Shown here: piece after piece, positions 9,114 to 17,799 of the stretch
Position numbering within the stretch: the first letter of the stretch is position 1
Layout of the letters: each line of letters begins with the position of its first letter
Origin: JABSOG01 sp041583135
GTDB taxonomy: Bacteria > Pseudomonadota > Gammaproteobacteria > Enterobacterales > Alteromonadaceae
DNA: 37,989 nucleotides
Direction: 5' to 3'
Assembly: GCA_041583135.1 (NCBI GenBank)
Contig: JBFHGJ010000054.1
Location: 1 to 37,989, forward strand
Made by a program: the position numbers and the translations under genes
The notes under the pieces: model-generated
Seen by the model: the letters and a program-made list of their open reading frames with translations, nothing else
The model's database searches: none
Told to the model about the DNA's origin: nothing

Positions 9114-9148
9114 AGTAACATTCAAATAGCCGTTTAAATCCAAATCCA

Positions 9149-10543
9149 ATGAAGCCAATATTCGACGCCCAGCGCAAAGCCTATTTAGCCCACCCCTATC
9201 CAACGCTCAATGAGCGTAAAGAACAGCTTCGTGCGCTAAAGCGACTGTTGCTGCAAAACCAGCAGGCGATATGCGACGCCATCAGCGCAGATTTTGGCTA
9301 CCGCAATGCCAATGAAACGCTATTTTTAGAGATCATGACCTGTGTCGGTGATGTCGATTTCAATCTCGATAATCTAAGGCGCTGGATGAAACCGGAAAAG
9401 CGCAAAGTGGCGCTGCAATTTCAGCCCGCCAGCAATGTCTTGATGTATCAGCCTTTGGGCGTGGTAGGAATAATCGTGCCGTGGAATTATCCGCTTTATC
9501 TGGCCATTGGTCCTTTAGTGGCAGCCCTTGCAGCCGGTAACCGTGCCATGTTGAAAATGTCGGAGTTTACCCCGGCGTTTAATCAACTGTTTAAAGGTTT
9601 ATTGGCGCAACATTTTAGCGCAGAACAGGTCGCTGTCATTGAAGGTGAGGCGCAAATTGCAGCCGAATTTTCACAGCTGCCTTTTGATCATTTGATGTTC
9701 ACCGGTTCAACCTCGGTGGGCAAACACGTAATGGCTGCGGCGGCGCAAAATTTAACGCCGGTGACCTTGGAACTCGGCGGTAAATCACCGGTGATCATCG
9801 ATGACAAAATTGGTCTTGACGATGCGGTCGATAAAATCCTCTTTGGCAAATGCGTCAACGCCGGACAAACCTGCGTCGCACCAGACTATGTATTTTGTCC
9901 GGCTAATAAGGTCGAAGCGTTGGCCGAGGCCATCTGCAAGCGCTTCAATGCCTTTTATCCTGACTTTGACAACAACCAAGATTACACTCTTGTGGTCAAT
10001 GATAGGCAATACAACAGGCTACTTGGCTGGCTTGATGACGCGGCACAGGCGGGCGCCAAAATTATCAGCACCACAGGAAAAAGTCATGAGAATTATCGTG
10101 ACAGACGCAAATTGCCATTGCAGCTGGTGCTAAATGCCGATGAGCACATGAGCGTGTTGCAACAAGAGATCTTCGGCCCGGTGTTGCCTATTCTCGGCTA
10201 TGATAATGTTGAACAAGCCATCGAGCATATTCAACGCCACGACAGACCACTGGCACTTTATATCGTTAGCTATGATAAGCAATTCCAGCAGCATATCTTG
10301 CACAACACCCACTCTGGCGGCGTCACTATCAACGATACCGTGCTCCATTTTGGCCAAAAAGATATGCCGGTCGGCGGTATTGGTCCTTCAGGTATGGGAC
10401 ATTATCACGGCAAAGAAGGCTTTTTGACCTTTTCAAAAGCCAAGGGCATACACGTCAAAGGACGTTTTAACGCCACCCGCTTTATCCATCCGCCTTATCA
10501 CAAGTCGATGCTGAAATGGGTGCTTAAGCTGTTTATGCGTTAG
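9149..10543 (+). CDS. Aldehyde dehydrogenase, coniferyl-aldehyde dehydrogenase type
   Basis: NAD(P)-dependent oxidation of aldehydes to carboxylic acids. 464 residues, the short ALDH class with a C-terminal tail typical of CalB-like coniferyl-aldehyde and fatty-aldehyde dehydrogenases. Visible motifs are PWNYPLYLA (111-119), FTGSTSVGK (184-192, cofactor loop), LELGGKSP (208-215, with general base Glu208), and NAGQTCVAPDY with catalytic Cys242. The gene is transcribed alone and converges on dnaG with an 11-bp overlap. No clear ribosome site precedes the ATG. The true substrate cannot be read from the sequence; a long-chain aldehyde is as plausible as an aromatic one. Confidence 0.88.
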   Translation: MKPIFDAQRKAYLAHPYPTLNERKEQLRALKRLLLQNQQAICDAISADFGYRNANETLFLEIMTCVGDVDFNLDNLRRWMKPEKRKVALQFQPASNVLMYQPLGVVGIIVPWNYPLYLAIGPLVAALAAGNRAMLKMSEFTPAFNQLFKGLLAQHFSAEQVAVIEGEAQIAAEFSQLPFDHLMFTGSTSVGKHVMAAAAQNLTPVTLELGGKSPVIIDDKIGLDDAVDKILFGKCVNAGQTCVAPDYVFCPANKVEALAEAICKRFNAFYPDFDNNQDYTLVVNDRQYNRLLGWLDDAAQAGAKIISTTGKSHENYRDRRKLPLQLVLNADEHMSVLQQEIFGPVLPILGYDNVEQAIEHIQRHDRPLALYIVSYDKQFQQHILHNTHSGGVTINDTVLHFGQKDMPVGGIGPSGMGHYHGKEGFLTFSKAKGIHVKGRFNATRFIHPPYHKSMLKWVLKLFMR

Positions 10544-12302
10544 GTTTTTTGTGGTTGTTTAAGGCAATCAATAGCAGTTGATATTCGCGCCTTTCTTTGG
10601 CGCTCATGCCCTCGGTTTTTTCTTTGAGCAGCAGCTGCTCGGCGCGCTGCTTAAGGTATTCATCTTCGATAAAGCGTACCGTCGCTTTAAATTCCGCTTC
10701 CATCAGCTCATCGCTTTCAATTTGATGATCCCATGCGGCAAGTCTGCTGATGTAAGGCCCTACGGCTTCATCACGGTAAAGCTCAACCAACTGAGCGGTG
10801 GTGGGGTTTTCCATGGTCAATATGGTGCGCTGCAAGCCATAAAACAGATCAAAGCCGGGCATATCGATGTTTTCATAGGCGTTATTCAACGGGATCGCTT
10901 TGGCCAACTTAGGCTGTTGCACCAACAGTCCGATGGCGCGGCGCATCGGCGTGATCTTTAACGCTTTTTGTTGCGGTCTATGTTGTTGCGGCTTGGTAAA
11001 GTAGCGCTCCAGTTGACCACGCTCTCGACCCACAATGGAGGCGAGCTTATCAAGCACCAAATCGCGGAAAAAGTCACTGGGGATCTTTTCAATCAAAGGC
11101 TTGGCTTGCGCCACCAGTTCGGTTTTACCGGCATCATTGGTGATATCGATATTGCCAAGCAAATGTTCAAAGAAGAATTGGCTAAAGGGTTTGGCGTTAT
11201 CAAGCCGTTGTAAAAAGGCGTCCTTTCCTTCTTTTTGAACTAAGGTATCCGGGTCTTCGCCCTCGGGCAAAAAAGTGAAGGTCAGTTCTATACCATCTTT
11301 TAAATGAGCCAAGCCGTTTTCTAGCGCTCGCCACGCGGCGTCAAAACCGGCGCGGTCGCCGTCATAGCAAAACACCACTTTTTTAACCATGCGAAAGAGC
11401 ATCTGCAAATGCTCTGGCGTCGTCGAGGTGCCAAGTGAGGCCACCGCATTACGAATACCGGCCTGTGCTAAGGCCACCACATCCATATAGCCTTCAACGA
11501 CTATCACATGATCGAGTTTTTCATTAAATTGCTTGGCCTCAAATAAACCATACAGCTCAAGCCCCTTATGAAAAATTCGAGTCTCGGGCGAGTTAAGGTA
11601 TTTTGGCGTACCATCGCCCAGCACCCGGCCACCAAAACCGATGACTTTCCCTCGCTTATTGCGAATAGGAAACATCAGGCGGTCACGGAAAAAATCGTAC
11701 ACACGGCCATTGTCGTTGCTGGTGGTCACTTTTAAATCAAGCAGTTGCTGACGTAGTACATCATTGCTACCAAAGGTCTTAAGCGCCCCATCCCATTCCT
11801 CAGGCGCATAGCCGATACCAAACTGCTGCACCACTGCGCCACTTAGACCACGGCTTTTAATATATTCGATGACCTTAGGGCCATTTTTATGATGTTTGAG
11901 GTTATGACGAAAATAGCGCGAAACCTGCTCCATCAAATCGTGATCCGAGGCAATTTCAGCCCGACTAAACTGTGGCTTTTTGTTGCCGAAGCCCGGCGAG
12001 TCTTCCCTTGGTACTTCAAGGTTGTACATCTGCGCCAGATCTTCAATGGCTTCGACAAACTCCAGTTTGTCATATTCCATCAAAAACGAAATGGCATTAC
12101 CGGTCGCGCCGCAACCAAAGCAGTAATAGAACTGTTTGTCTGGACTGACAGAAAATGAGGGGGATTTTTCATTATGAAAAGGACAACAGGCTTGGTAGTT
12201 GCGCCCGGCTTTTTTAAGCGGCACATAACCATCTATCAGCTCGACGATATCCGTACGCGCTAAAAGATCATCGATAAAATGTCGAGGAATGCGACCTGCC
12301 AA
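10533..12302 (-). CDS. dnaG: DNA primase DnaG
   Basis: Synthesises RNA primers at the replication fork. 589 residues. The N-terminal CHC2 zinc-binding domain has Cys40, His43, Cys61 and Cys64 (CCPFHNEKSPSF and YYCFGCGATGN). The RNA-polymerase core contains FRDRLMFPIRNKRGKVIGFGGR; the TOPRIM region has VVEGYMDVVAL and CYDGDRAG; the C-terminal helicase-binding domain follows. The start is TTG with AAGG seven bases upstream; M-A-G-R-I-P-R equals the E. coli N-terminus, so the start is secure. A hairpin terminator separates it from yqeY-rpsU. The usual downstream rpoD is absent; the next gene is the convergent aldehyde dehydrogenase. Confidence 0.97.
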   Translation of the reverse strand: MAGRIPRHFIDDLLARTDIVELIDGYVPLKKAGRNYQACCPFHNEKSPSFSVSPDKQFYYCFGCGATGNAISFLMEYDKLEFVEAIEDLAQMYNLEVPREDSPGFGNKKPQFSRAEIASDHDLMEQVSRYFRHNLKHHKNGPKVIEYIKSRGLSGAVVQQFGIGYAPEEWDGALKTFGSNDVLRQQLLDLKVTTSNDNGRVYDFFRDRLMFPIRNKRGKVIGFGGRVLGDGTPKYLNSPETRIFHKGLELYGLFEAKQFNEKLDHVIVVEGYMDVVALAQAGIRNAVASLGTSTTPEHLQMLFRMVKKVVFCYDGDRAGFDAAWRALENGLAHLKDGIELTFTFLPEGEDPDTLVQKEGKDAFLQRLDNAKPFSQFFFEHLLGNIDITNDAGKTELVAQAKPLIEKIPSDFFRDLVLDKLASIVGRERGQLERYFTKPQQHRPQQKALKITPMRRAIGLLVQQPKLAKAIPLNNAYENIDMPGFDLFYGLQRTILTMENPTTAQLVELYRDEAVGPYISRLAAWDHQIESDELMEAEFKATVRFIEDEYLKQRAEQLLLKEKTEGMSAKERREYQLLLIALNNHKKPNA

Positions 12303-12345
12303 AATCTTGCCTTATTGGTTGATTTACCCTGTCCCTATACATAAA

Positions 12346-12378
12346 AAAACCGCATGTTAGCGCTTAACATGCGGTTTT
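12346..12378 (-). terminator. Terminator/attenuator between yqeY and dnaG
   Basis: AAACCGCATGTTA and TAACATGCGGTTT pair around a short loop and, read on the minus strand, end in a run of Ts. It lies between the yqeY stop and the dnaG start, matching the known partial terminator between rpsU and dnaG in E. coli that keeps primase low. Confidence 0.85.
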
Positions 12379-12402
12379 CAAAGCATTATGCACAAGTTGT
12401 AA

Positions 12403-12849
12403 TTAAGCGCTCAAGCGGGCCTTAATAATGCCACTGACTTTGGCCATATCGGCTCGTCCTGACATTGTGGGTTTTAACTTGCCCATGACTTTACCCATGT
12501 CCTGCATTCCAGATGCGCCCAACTCGGTAACTGCTTGGTCAATCAAATCTTTGATCTCTTCCTCGCTCAAAGGTTGCGGTAAAAATTCCTCAATCACTTT
12601 GATCTCAGCAGCTTCTTTCTCTACCAAGTCTGTGCGGCCAGCCGCTTCAAACTGGGCCATGGCGTCTTTGCGCTGCTTTACCATCTTGACCAGAACTTTC
12701 AAGATACCGTCGTCATCTAAGGTTACCTTGTCGTCAATCTCAATTTGCTTGATGGCGGCGCTAGCCATGCGGATGGTGCCAAGGCGTTCTTTATCCTTGG
12801 CCTTCATGGCGTCTTTGGTCGCTTGTTTGAGCCGTTCGCTTAAACTCAT
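12403..12849 (-). CDS. yqeY: GatB/YqeY domain protein
   Basis: 148 residues, the normal YqeY length. It is related to the C-terminal tRNA-binding domain of the amidotransferase subunit GatB, but its own role is not established. Typical stretches are KDAMKAKDKERLGTIRM, MVKQRKDAMAQFEAAGR and the C-terminal MGKVMGKLKPTMSGRADM. An upstream in-frame TTG exists, but the ATG at 12847-12849 gives the family N-terminus MSLSERLK. It lies 25 bp after rpsU, an arrangement common in Shewanella, and a terminator follows. Confidence 0.93.
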   Translation of the reverse strand: MSLSERLKQATKDAMKAKDKERLGTIRMASAAIKQIEIDDKVTLDDDGILKVLVKMVKQRKDAMAQFEAAGRTDLVEKEAAEIKVIEEFLPQPLSEEEIKDLIDQAVTELGASGMQDMGKVMGKLKPTMSGRADMAKVSGIIKARLSA

Positions 12850-12874
12850 GCTTGCCAATTCCGTAAAAGCAGAA

Positions 12875-13090
12875 TTAGTAAAGTCTTACGCGACGCGCGT
12901 TTTCACGCGACATTTTTTTCAAGTGACGCTTAACCGCAGACGCTTTTTTACGTTTGCGTTCAGCCGTTGGCTTTTCGTAAAACTCACGACGACGAACTTC
13001 AGCCAGAACACCGGCTTTCTCACAAGAACGTTTGAAACGACGCAACGCGATGTCAAACGGTTCGTTTTCTCTTACTTTAACGATTGGCAT
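12875..13090 (-). CDS. rpsU: 30S ribosomal protein bS21
   Basis: 71 residues, full length for bS21, starting MPIVKVRENEPFDIALRRFKR and ending in a very basic Arg/Lys-rich tail. It is a small-subunit protein near the platform where mRNA enters, with a role in initiation. It is the first gene of the rpsU-yqeY-dnaG transcription unit and is divergent from tsaD, as in most gammaproteobacteria. Confidence 0.98.
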   Translation of the reverse strand: MPIVKVRENEPFDIALRRFKRSCEKAGVLAEVRRREFYEKPTAERKRKKASAVKRHLKKMSRENARRVRLY

Positions 13091-13275
13091 TTAAAAACTC
13101 ACCTCAGAGTATAATAGTTAATTTAGGGGTTAAACTGAAAGTATAGCCTACCCCAAGAAAAATTGGTGCAGCATTTTAAGCCGATAGGTAATGCAATGTA
13201 AAGGCCAAATACTGGTTAAATGTTAAATAAACGAGTAAAATCCGCCGCGACATGAATTACCAAGGCATCTATTTT

Positions 13276-14295
13276 ATGCGAATTTTAGGCATTGAAACCT
13301 CCTGCGACGAAACCGGCATCGCCATTTATGACGACCAATTGGGCATTATCGCCCACCAACTCTATTCCCAGGTGGATATTCACGCCGACTACGGCGGCGT
13401 CGTGCCTGAACTGGCATCACGAGATCATGTCAGAAAAACCATTCCGCTGATCAACGCTGCCCTGCAACAGGCAGGCATGACCAAAGACGATATCGACGCC
13501 ATCGCCTACACCGCAGGCCCCGGCCTTGTCGGTGCATTGTTGGTCGGTACCTCTATCGGCCGCGCACTGGCCTATGCTTGGGGCGTACCGGCAGTTGAAG
13601 TCCACCATATGGAAGGCCACTTACTGGCCCCAATGCTTGAAGAAAAACAGCCAACGTTTCCTTTTGTTGCCTTGCTGGTCTCAGGCGGCCACACCATGAT
13701 GGTAGAAGTCGATAACATCGGTGAATATCAAATCTTAGGCGAGTCGGTCGATGACGCCGCTGGAGAGGCCTTTGATAAAACCGCCAAGTTGCTTGGACTC
13801 GACTACCCCGGTGGTCCACGCCTGGCCAAGCTGGCAGAAAACGGTGTCCCGGGACGTTTTGTCTTTCCTCGTCCAATGACCAATAAACCTGGGCTGGATT
13901 TTAGCTTTTCCGGGCTTAAGACCTTTGCCGCCAATACCGTTGCCGAACAAGGCGATGATCAGCAAACCAAAGCCGATATCGCCCATGCGTTTCAGCAGGC
14001 CGTCGCCGATACGTTGGTGAGCAAATGCCGCCGCGCCTTAGAGCATACTGGTATCAATCAATTGGTTGTGGCAGGTGGCGTAAGCGCCAATGTGTATTTG
14101 CGTGAGCAACTTAAACTGTTGATGGATGAACGCGGTGGTGAGGTTTATTACCCGCGCCCTGAGTTTTGCACCGACAACGGCGCGATGATAGCCTTTGCCG
14201 GTATGCAGCGCCTTAAGGCCGGTCAAACAGCGGGGCTAAGTATTAAAGCCAAACCCCGCTGGCCGTTAGACACCCTAGCCTCTATCAGCGCTTAA
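13276..14295 (+). CDS. tsaD: tRNA N6-adenosine threonylcarbamoyltransferase TsaD
   Basis: Transfers threonylcarbamoyl from its AMP derivative to A37 of ANN-decoding tRNAs (t6A), working with TsaB and TsaE. 339 residues, ASKHA fold. It starts MRILGIETSCDETG, has the metal-binding HHMEGH, then LVSGGHTMM, PGGPRLAKLA, LDFSFSGLKT and, near the end, PEFCTDNGAMIAF. An ATG eight codons upstream (13252) is in frame, but the family starts at the MRILGIE methionine. Its last 21 bp overlap the convergent aminotransferase at 14275, where an accessory region begins on the side normally occupied by plsY. Confidence 0.97.
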   Translation: MRILGIETSCDETGIAIYDDQLGIIAHQLYSQVDIHADYGGVVPELASRDHVRKTIPLINAALQQAGMTKDDIDAIAYTAGPGLVGALLVGTSIGRALAYAWGVPAVEVHHMEGHLLAPMLEEKQPTFPFVALLVSGGHTMMVEVDNIGEYQILGESVDDAAGEAFDKTAKLLGLDYPGGPRLAKLAENGVPGRFVFPRPMTNKPGLDFSFSGLKTFAANTVAEQGDDQQTKADIAHAFQQAVADTLVSKCRRALEHTGINQLVVAGGVSANVYLREQLKLLMDERGGEVYYPRPEFCTDNGAMIAFAGMQRLKAGQTAGLSIKAKPRWPLDTLASISA

Positions 14296-15414
14296 AGCGG
14301 CAACGGCCGTTTCAAGATGTTTCACGGTAGTGTCGATATCTTGCAGTTTGTCGAGACCAAACAATCCGAGCCTAAATGTTTTGAACCATTCAGGCTCGTC
14401 GCATTTGAGTGGCACGCCTGCGGCCGTTTGTAAGCCGAGCTTGGCAAATGCCTTGGTGTTGTGTAGCTCATCATGGTCGGTGTAACACACCACAACCCCC
14501 GGCGCTTGAAAACCCGGCGCCGCGACATTGACAAAGCCGTAACGGCTGAGCATTTGGCTCACTCGCTCACCCAATTGCAGCTGCGCCTGCTTTAGCCGTT
14601 CAAAACCATAGTCCTTAATGGTCAGCATCATATCGCGAAAACGTTTCAGCCCATCGGTGGGCAAAGTGGCGTGATAGGCATGACCGCCGTTTACATAAGC
14701 CTGCATAATGTTGTGCCACTGCTTTAAGTCACAGGCAAAACTATCACTTTGAGTTTGCGCCATCACATCGAGTGCCCGTTGATTGAACATCACCAAGGCC
14801 GCACAAGGTGTGCCACTCCAGCCTTTTTGCGGGGCGCTCAAAGCAACATCAACGCCAAGTGCTCGCATATTAAGCCAAAGTGCCCCTGAGGCTACGCAGT
14901 CAATCACCAATAAGCCACCATATTGATGAACGGCCTGTGCGACCTGCTCGATGTAGCTATCGGGCAGCAACATACCAGAAGCGGTTTCAACATGAGGCGC
15001 AAATACCACTTGCGGTTGATTGAGTTGGATCTGCTCAAGCACTTGCTCAAGCGGCGCTGGCTGAAATGGACTTTGTGGCGCATCAGAGGTAGTGAGCGCT
15101 TTTAGCACTTGTACTGAACGGGCAATGTTGCCCACCTCTAAGATCTGTGACCAACGATAGCTAAACCAGCCATTGCGAAGCACCATAACATTTTTATCTC
15201 TGGCAAACTGCCGGGCTATCGCCTCCATACCATAGGTGCCGCCCCCCGGCACGACAGCCACACTATCGCAGTGATAGACCTGTTTTAATGTGCAGGAGAT
15301 ATCGTTCATCACCTGCATAAAGGCTTGTGACATATGATTGAGTGAGCGGTCGGTAAAAACCACCGAATATTCCAACAACCCCTGTGGGTCTACATCGGCC
15401 AATAAGCTGGGCAT
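14275..15414 (-). CDS. Class V aminotransferase (alanine-glyoxylate/serine-pyruvate type)
   Basis: 379 residues, fold type I PLP enzyme. GGGTYGMEA (57-65) contacts the PLP phosphate, HVETASG (141-147) and Asp172 in VIDCVASG hold the cofactor ring, and Lys197 in SAPQKGWSG is the Schiff-base lysine. These are the patterns of alanine:glyoxylate, serine:pyruvate and 2-aminoethylphosphonate transaminases. AGGAGA precedes the ATG. It is the last gene of the 11-gene operon, 19 bp after an ATP-grasp ligase. A role in supplying or finishing an amino-acid unit, such as interconverting a keto acid and the amine, is inferred. Its real substrate is unknown. Confidence 0.88.
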   Translation of the reverse strand: MPSLLADVDPQGLLEYSVVFTDRSLNHMSQAFMQVMNDISCTLKQVYHCDSVAVVPGGGTYGMEAIARQFARDKNVMVLRNGWFSYRWSQILEVGNIARSVQVLKALTTSDAPQSPFQPAPLEQVLEQIQLNQPQVVFAPHVETASGMLLPDSYIEQVAQAVHQYGGLLVIDCVASGALWLNMRALGVDVALSAPQKGWSGTPCAALVMFNQRALDVMAQTQSDSFACDLKQWHNIMQAYVNGGHAYHATLPTDGLKRFRDMMLTIKDYGFERLKQAQLQLGERVSQMLSRYGFVNVAAPGFQAPGVVVCYTDHDELHNTKAFAKLGLQTAAGVPLKCDEPEWFKTFRLGLFGLDKLQDIDTTVKHLETAVAALSADRG

Positions 15415-15433
15415 CTGCTGTTCTCCTAATGAG

Positions 15434-16612
15434 TTATGTCTTTGCTGGGGATGGGCTGATGGTCAGTTTCAGCCTATCTTTAACGGTATCGATCAGCGCG
15501 CGGCAATGCTCGGCATTGTCGCCATGAACCAGTATGTGACCAAGGCGGTTATAGGAGGAACAGGTCTGACTCAATTGCTCTCCCACCGGCGGATAAACCT
15601 TCACCTCGGCCACACCCGGCATCACTCTGACAGCGGCCAAACCACTGAGCGCTTCAAGCGTGCCTTGCTCGGCAAACAAAAACTCAATCATAGCACAGCC
15701 TTTTGCCTTGAGCGGCGTATCAGGCCTATTGACCTTACCACTAGGCCAGCCGATGAGATATTGATAAACATTGAAGCCGCTGACCAATTCCAACAAGCTG
15801 GCGATGTCATCTCCTGCCACACGGTTATGGGTTTCAATAAAATACACCTGTTCATCTTCAACCTTAAGCTCGGTATGGGACGGGCCATTTTCGATGCCTA
15901 TGTGAGCGAGAAATGCCGTCATTTCCCGCACGATCAGTTGTTGGCGCTGAGGTGACATCGGCGCAGGCATAATATGGCTTTGCTCGACAAAACCATTGGG
16001 CTCTACCTGCTTTTGTGCGATCCCCAGTATTTGATGCTGACCATTAAAACTAAAGGCTTCAACCGAATACTCCTGACCACCGATAAATCGTTCGGCCAAT
16101 AGCGGATAACCTGTCAGCTTATCAATTTCGCCCGGTGAGTCGGCATTTATACGGCTGACATTGATGCTGCCTACGCCGGTTTGCGGTTTGACAATGATCT
16201 GTTGATGGTTGGCGAGAAACTCCTGTACTTGCAAGGGGTTCTCGACCAGCGCACAAGGCACGGCATTAAGCTGACTTTTGCCAAGCAGCTGACGCATTCT
16301 CCACTTATCCTTAATCGGCCTGATATCTTTACAACTGCGATAAGGCAACTGGTATTTTTGCGCCACTTCAAAGGCCAGCTTCAAAGCCGGCTCGGTAGAG
16401 GTCAAACAGGCAACAACATTGCCTGCGGCGCAAACACCGTCGATATGGTCCCATACGCGCGGATCATTTTCATAGTCAATTAATAGCACCGCTTTGGCGC
16501 TACCGGGTATATAAAGCTCAGGCTTTTGGATCAAGGTATACGCCATTTGGTAATACTCACACCAGTCGAGTATCCACTGTCCTGCGCCAATCAATAATAA
16601 TTGCGGTTTCAT
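15434..16612 (-). CDS. ATP-grasp ligase 1, L-amino-acid-ligase type
   Basis: 392 residues. N-terminal pre-ATP-grasp domain; then VKPQTGVGSINV (141-152, nucleotide loop), LLAERFIGGQEYSVEAF (171-187), GPSHTELK (243-250) and FIETHNRVAGDDI (258-270) with acidic Mg2+ ligands. These mark the ATP-grasp family that activates a carboxylate as acyl phosphate and joins it to an amine, as in BacD of bacilysin and carnosine synthase. R-V-A-G-D replaces the usual R-x-G-G-D. It overlaps the MFS gene by ATGA, so the two are translationally coupled. It is one of three ligases here; substrates cannot be read from the sequence. Confidence 0.87.
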   Translation of the reverse strand: MKPQLLLIGAGQWILDWCEYYQMAYTLIQKPELYIPGSAKAVLLIDYENDPRVWDHIDGVCAAGNVVACLTSTEPALKLAFEVAQKYQLPYRSCKDIRPIKDKWRMRQLLGKSQLNAVPCALVENPLQVQEFLANHQQIIVKPQTGVGSINVSRINADSPGEIDKLTGYPLLAERFIGGQEYSVEAFSFNGQHQILGIAQKQVEPNGFVEQSHIMPAPMSPQRQQLIVREMTAFLAHIGIENGPSHTELKVEDEQVYFIETHNRVAGDDIASLLELVSGFNVYQYLIGWPSGKVNRPDTPLKAKGCAMIEFLFAEQGTLEALSGLAAVRVMPGVAEVKVYPPVGEQLSQTCSSYNRLGHILVHGDNAEHCRALIDTVKDRLKLTISPSPAKT

Positions 16613-17799
16613 ATTAACTCACTTTGTACATTAAGCTGTTGTTGCTTTTGTCTGGCTTGCCAGACAAACAGCACCATAAGATGCATCGAGGTAATGGCGA
16701 TACAAGCGCCGATGGCGACGCTAAACCCCATCTGATGAAAAAAGGAAATAACAATCGAACACAACCCGATATACACCGAGCCGATCAGGTTTCTAGCGCC
16801 GGCCAAAGTGCCTTTATATTGCGCCGGAAATGTCCTTTGCAGACGAGTGTTCCAAAACACCGTCGAGAGTGATAACGACAAACCAAAGGCAAACACGCAA
16901 ACCACCAAAGACACTTTCAGCCAAGGCAGTAACACCACCACCATACACAACAAAAATGCCCCTTGAGTTCGCATCGAGTCGGCGACCGCACTGTTGCGCC
17001 ATTTTCGCGCCACCAACATACCGCCGATCAGCGCGGCAATGGCAAATGCCCCATCCAATATCGACAACCATAAAGGATCGTTGGCAAAAAGGTTGGCCAC
17101 CGTCGCCGCCAGCAACAGGTTAAACATCGCCACCAAAGCAAAATCTAGATTGCTGCACCACAAGGCCGGCGCGAAGGTTTTACTGACAACAAACAATTGC
17201 TTTAACCCATGAAGCGGGTCTTGTGATTTACCCGTATGCTCAGCAGCCCCCCTCACCCCTTTGACCGCTAGGCTGTAAGCGAGAAACGCCAAAAGAAAAA
17301 AGCCACTGACGACAAAAAACACCATGGCCTGATCGCCATTACTCAGCAACAGCGCCGCCAGCGCCATGCCAAGCAGTTGGCCGCCTTGAAAAGCACTGGC
17401 CAGCCAGCCGTTGTTTTTCTCCAGCTGAGCATCCTCACTCAGCTCTGGCGTTAAACTGAAAACCGACAGTTTAACGATAAGCTTCACCGTGCTTAACAAC
17501 ATCGATACCATCAACAGCCACACCACGGAAAGCTCAGCACTACTGACAAACACCCCATAGCTGAGGCAAATTGCCACATTGGCGGCACTGACCCAAGGTA
17601 ATATGGGCTTCACGCCTTTGTTGTCGATAACCCTGCCAAAGCCGATGGGGATGAACAGCGCTAAGAACATTTCAATCACAAAGGCCAGTGAAAACGCCCA
17701 AAGCTGTCCGGTTTCATCATATAAAAACTTGGCAAACGCCAGCAGCAAAATCGCATTGCCGATATTGATGAAAAACTCCCCCAGCGCCAAATATCTCAT
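16609..17799 (-). CDS. MFS transporter, probable product exporter
   Basis: 396 residues with about 12 predicted membrane helices and no large soluble domain. The first cytoplasmic loop has FGRVIDNKGVKP, a variant of the MFS signature between helices 2 and 3. It sits between two ATP-grasp ligase genes, overlapping the upstream gene by TAATG and the downstream by ATGA, so it is produced with the biosynthetic enzymes. By analogy with BacE of bacilysin and SbnD of staphyloferrin B, export of the finished compound and self-protection are the likely roles. Direction and substrate are inferred from context. Confidence 0.87.
   Translation of the reverse strand: MRYLALGEFFINIGNAILLLAFAKFLYDETGQLWAFSLAFVIEMFLALFIPIGFGRVIDNKGVKPILPWVSAANVAICLSYGVFVSSAELSVVWLLMVSMLLSTVKLIVKLSVFSLTPELSEDAQLEKNNGWLASAFQGGQLLGMALAALLLSNGDQAMVFFVVSGFFLLAFLAYSLAVKGVRGAAEHTGKSQDPLHGLKQLFVVSKTFAPALWCSNLDFALVAMFNLLLAATVANLFANDPLWLSILDGAFAIAALIGGMLVARKWRNSAVADSMRTQGAFLLCMVVVLLPWLKVSLVVCVFAFGLSLSLSTVFWNTRLQRTFPAQYKGTLAGARNLIGSVYIGLCSIVISFFHQMGFSVAIGACIAITSMHLMVLFVWQARQKQQQLNVQSELI

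Noticed and set aside
12428..13114. 228-residue plus-strand open frame over yqeY and rpsU
   Set aside because: Antisense to two well-recognised genes; its translation has no family pattern.
13252..13275. Upstream ATG as the tsaD start
   Set aside because: It adds eight residues before the invariant MRILGIETS start.
15338..15955. 205-residue plus-strand open frame inside the biosynthetic operon
   Set aside because: Antisense to ATP-grasp ligase 1, whose motifs are all in the reverse frame.
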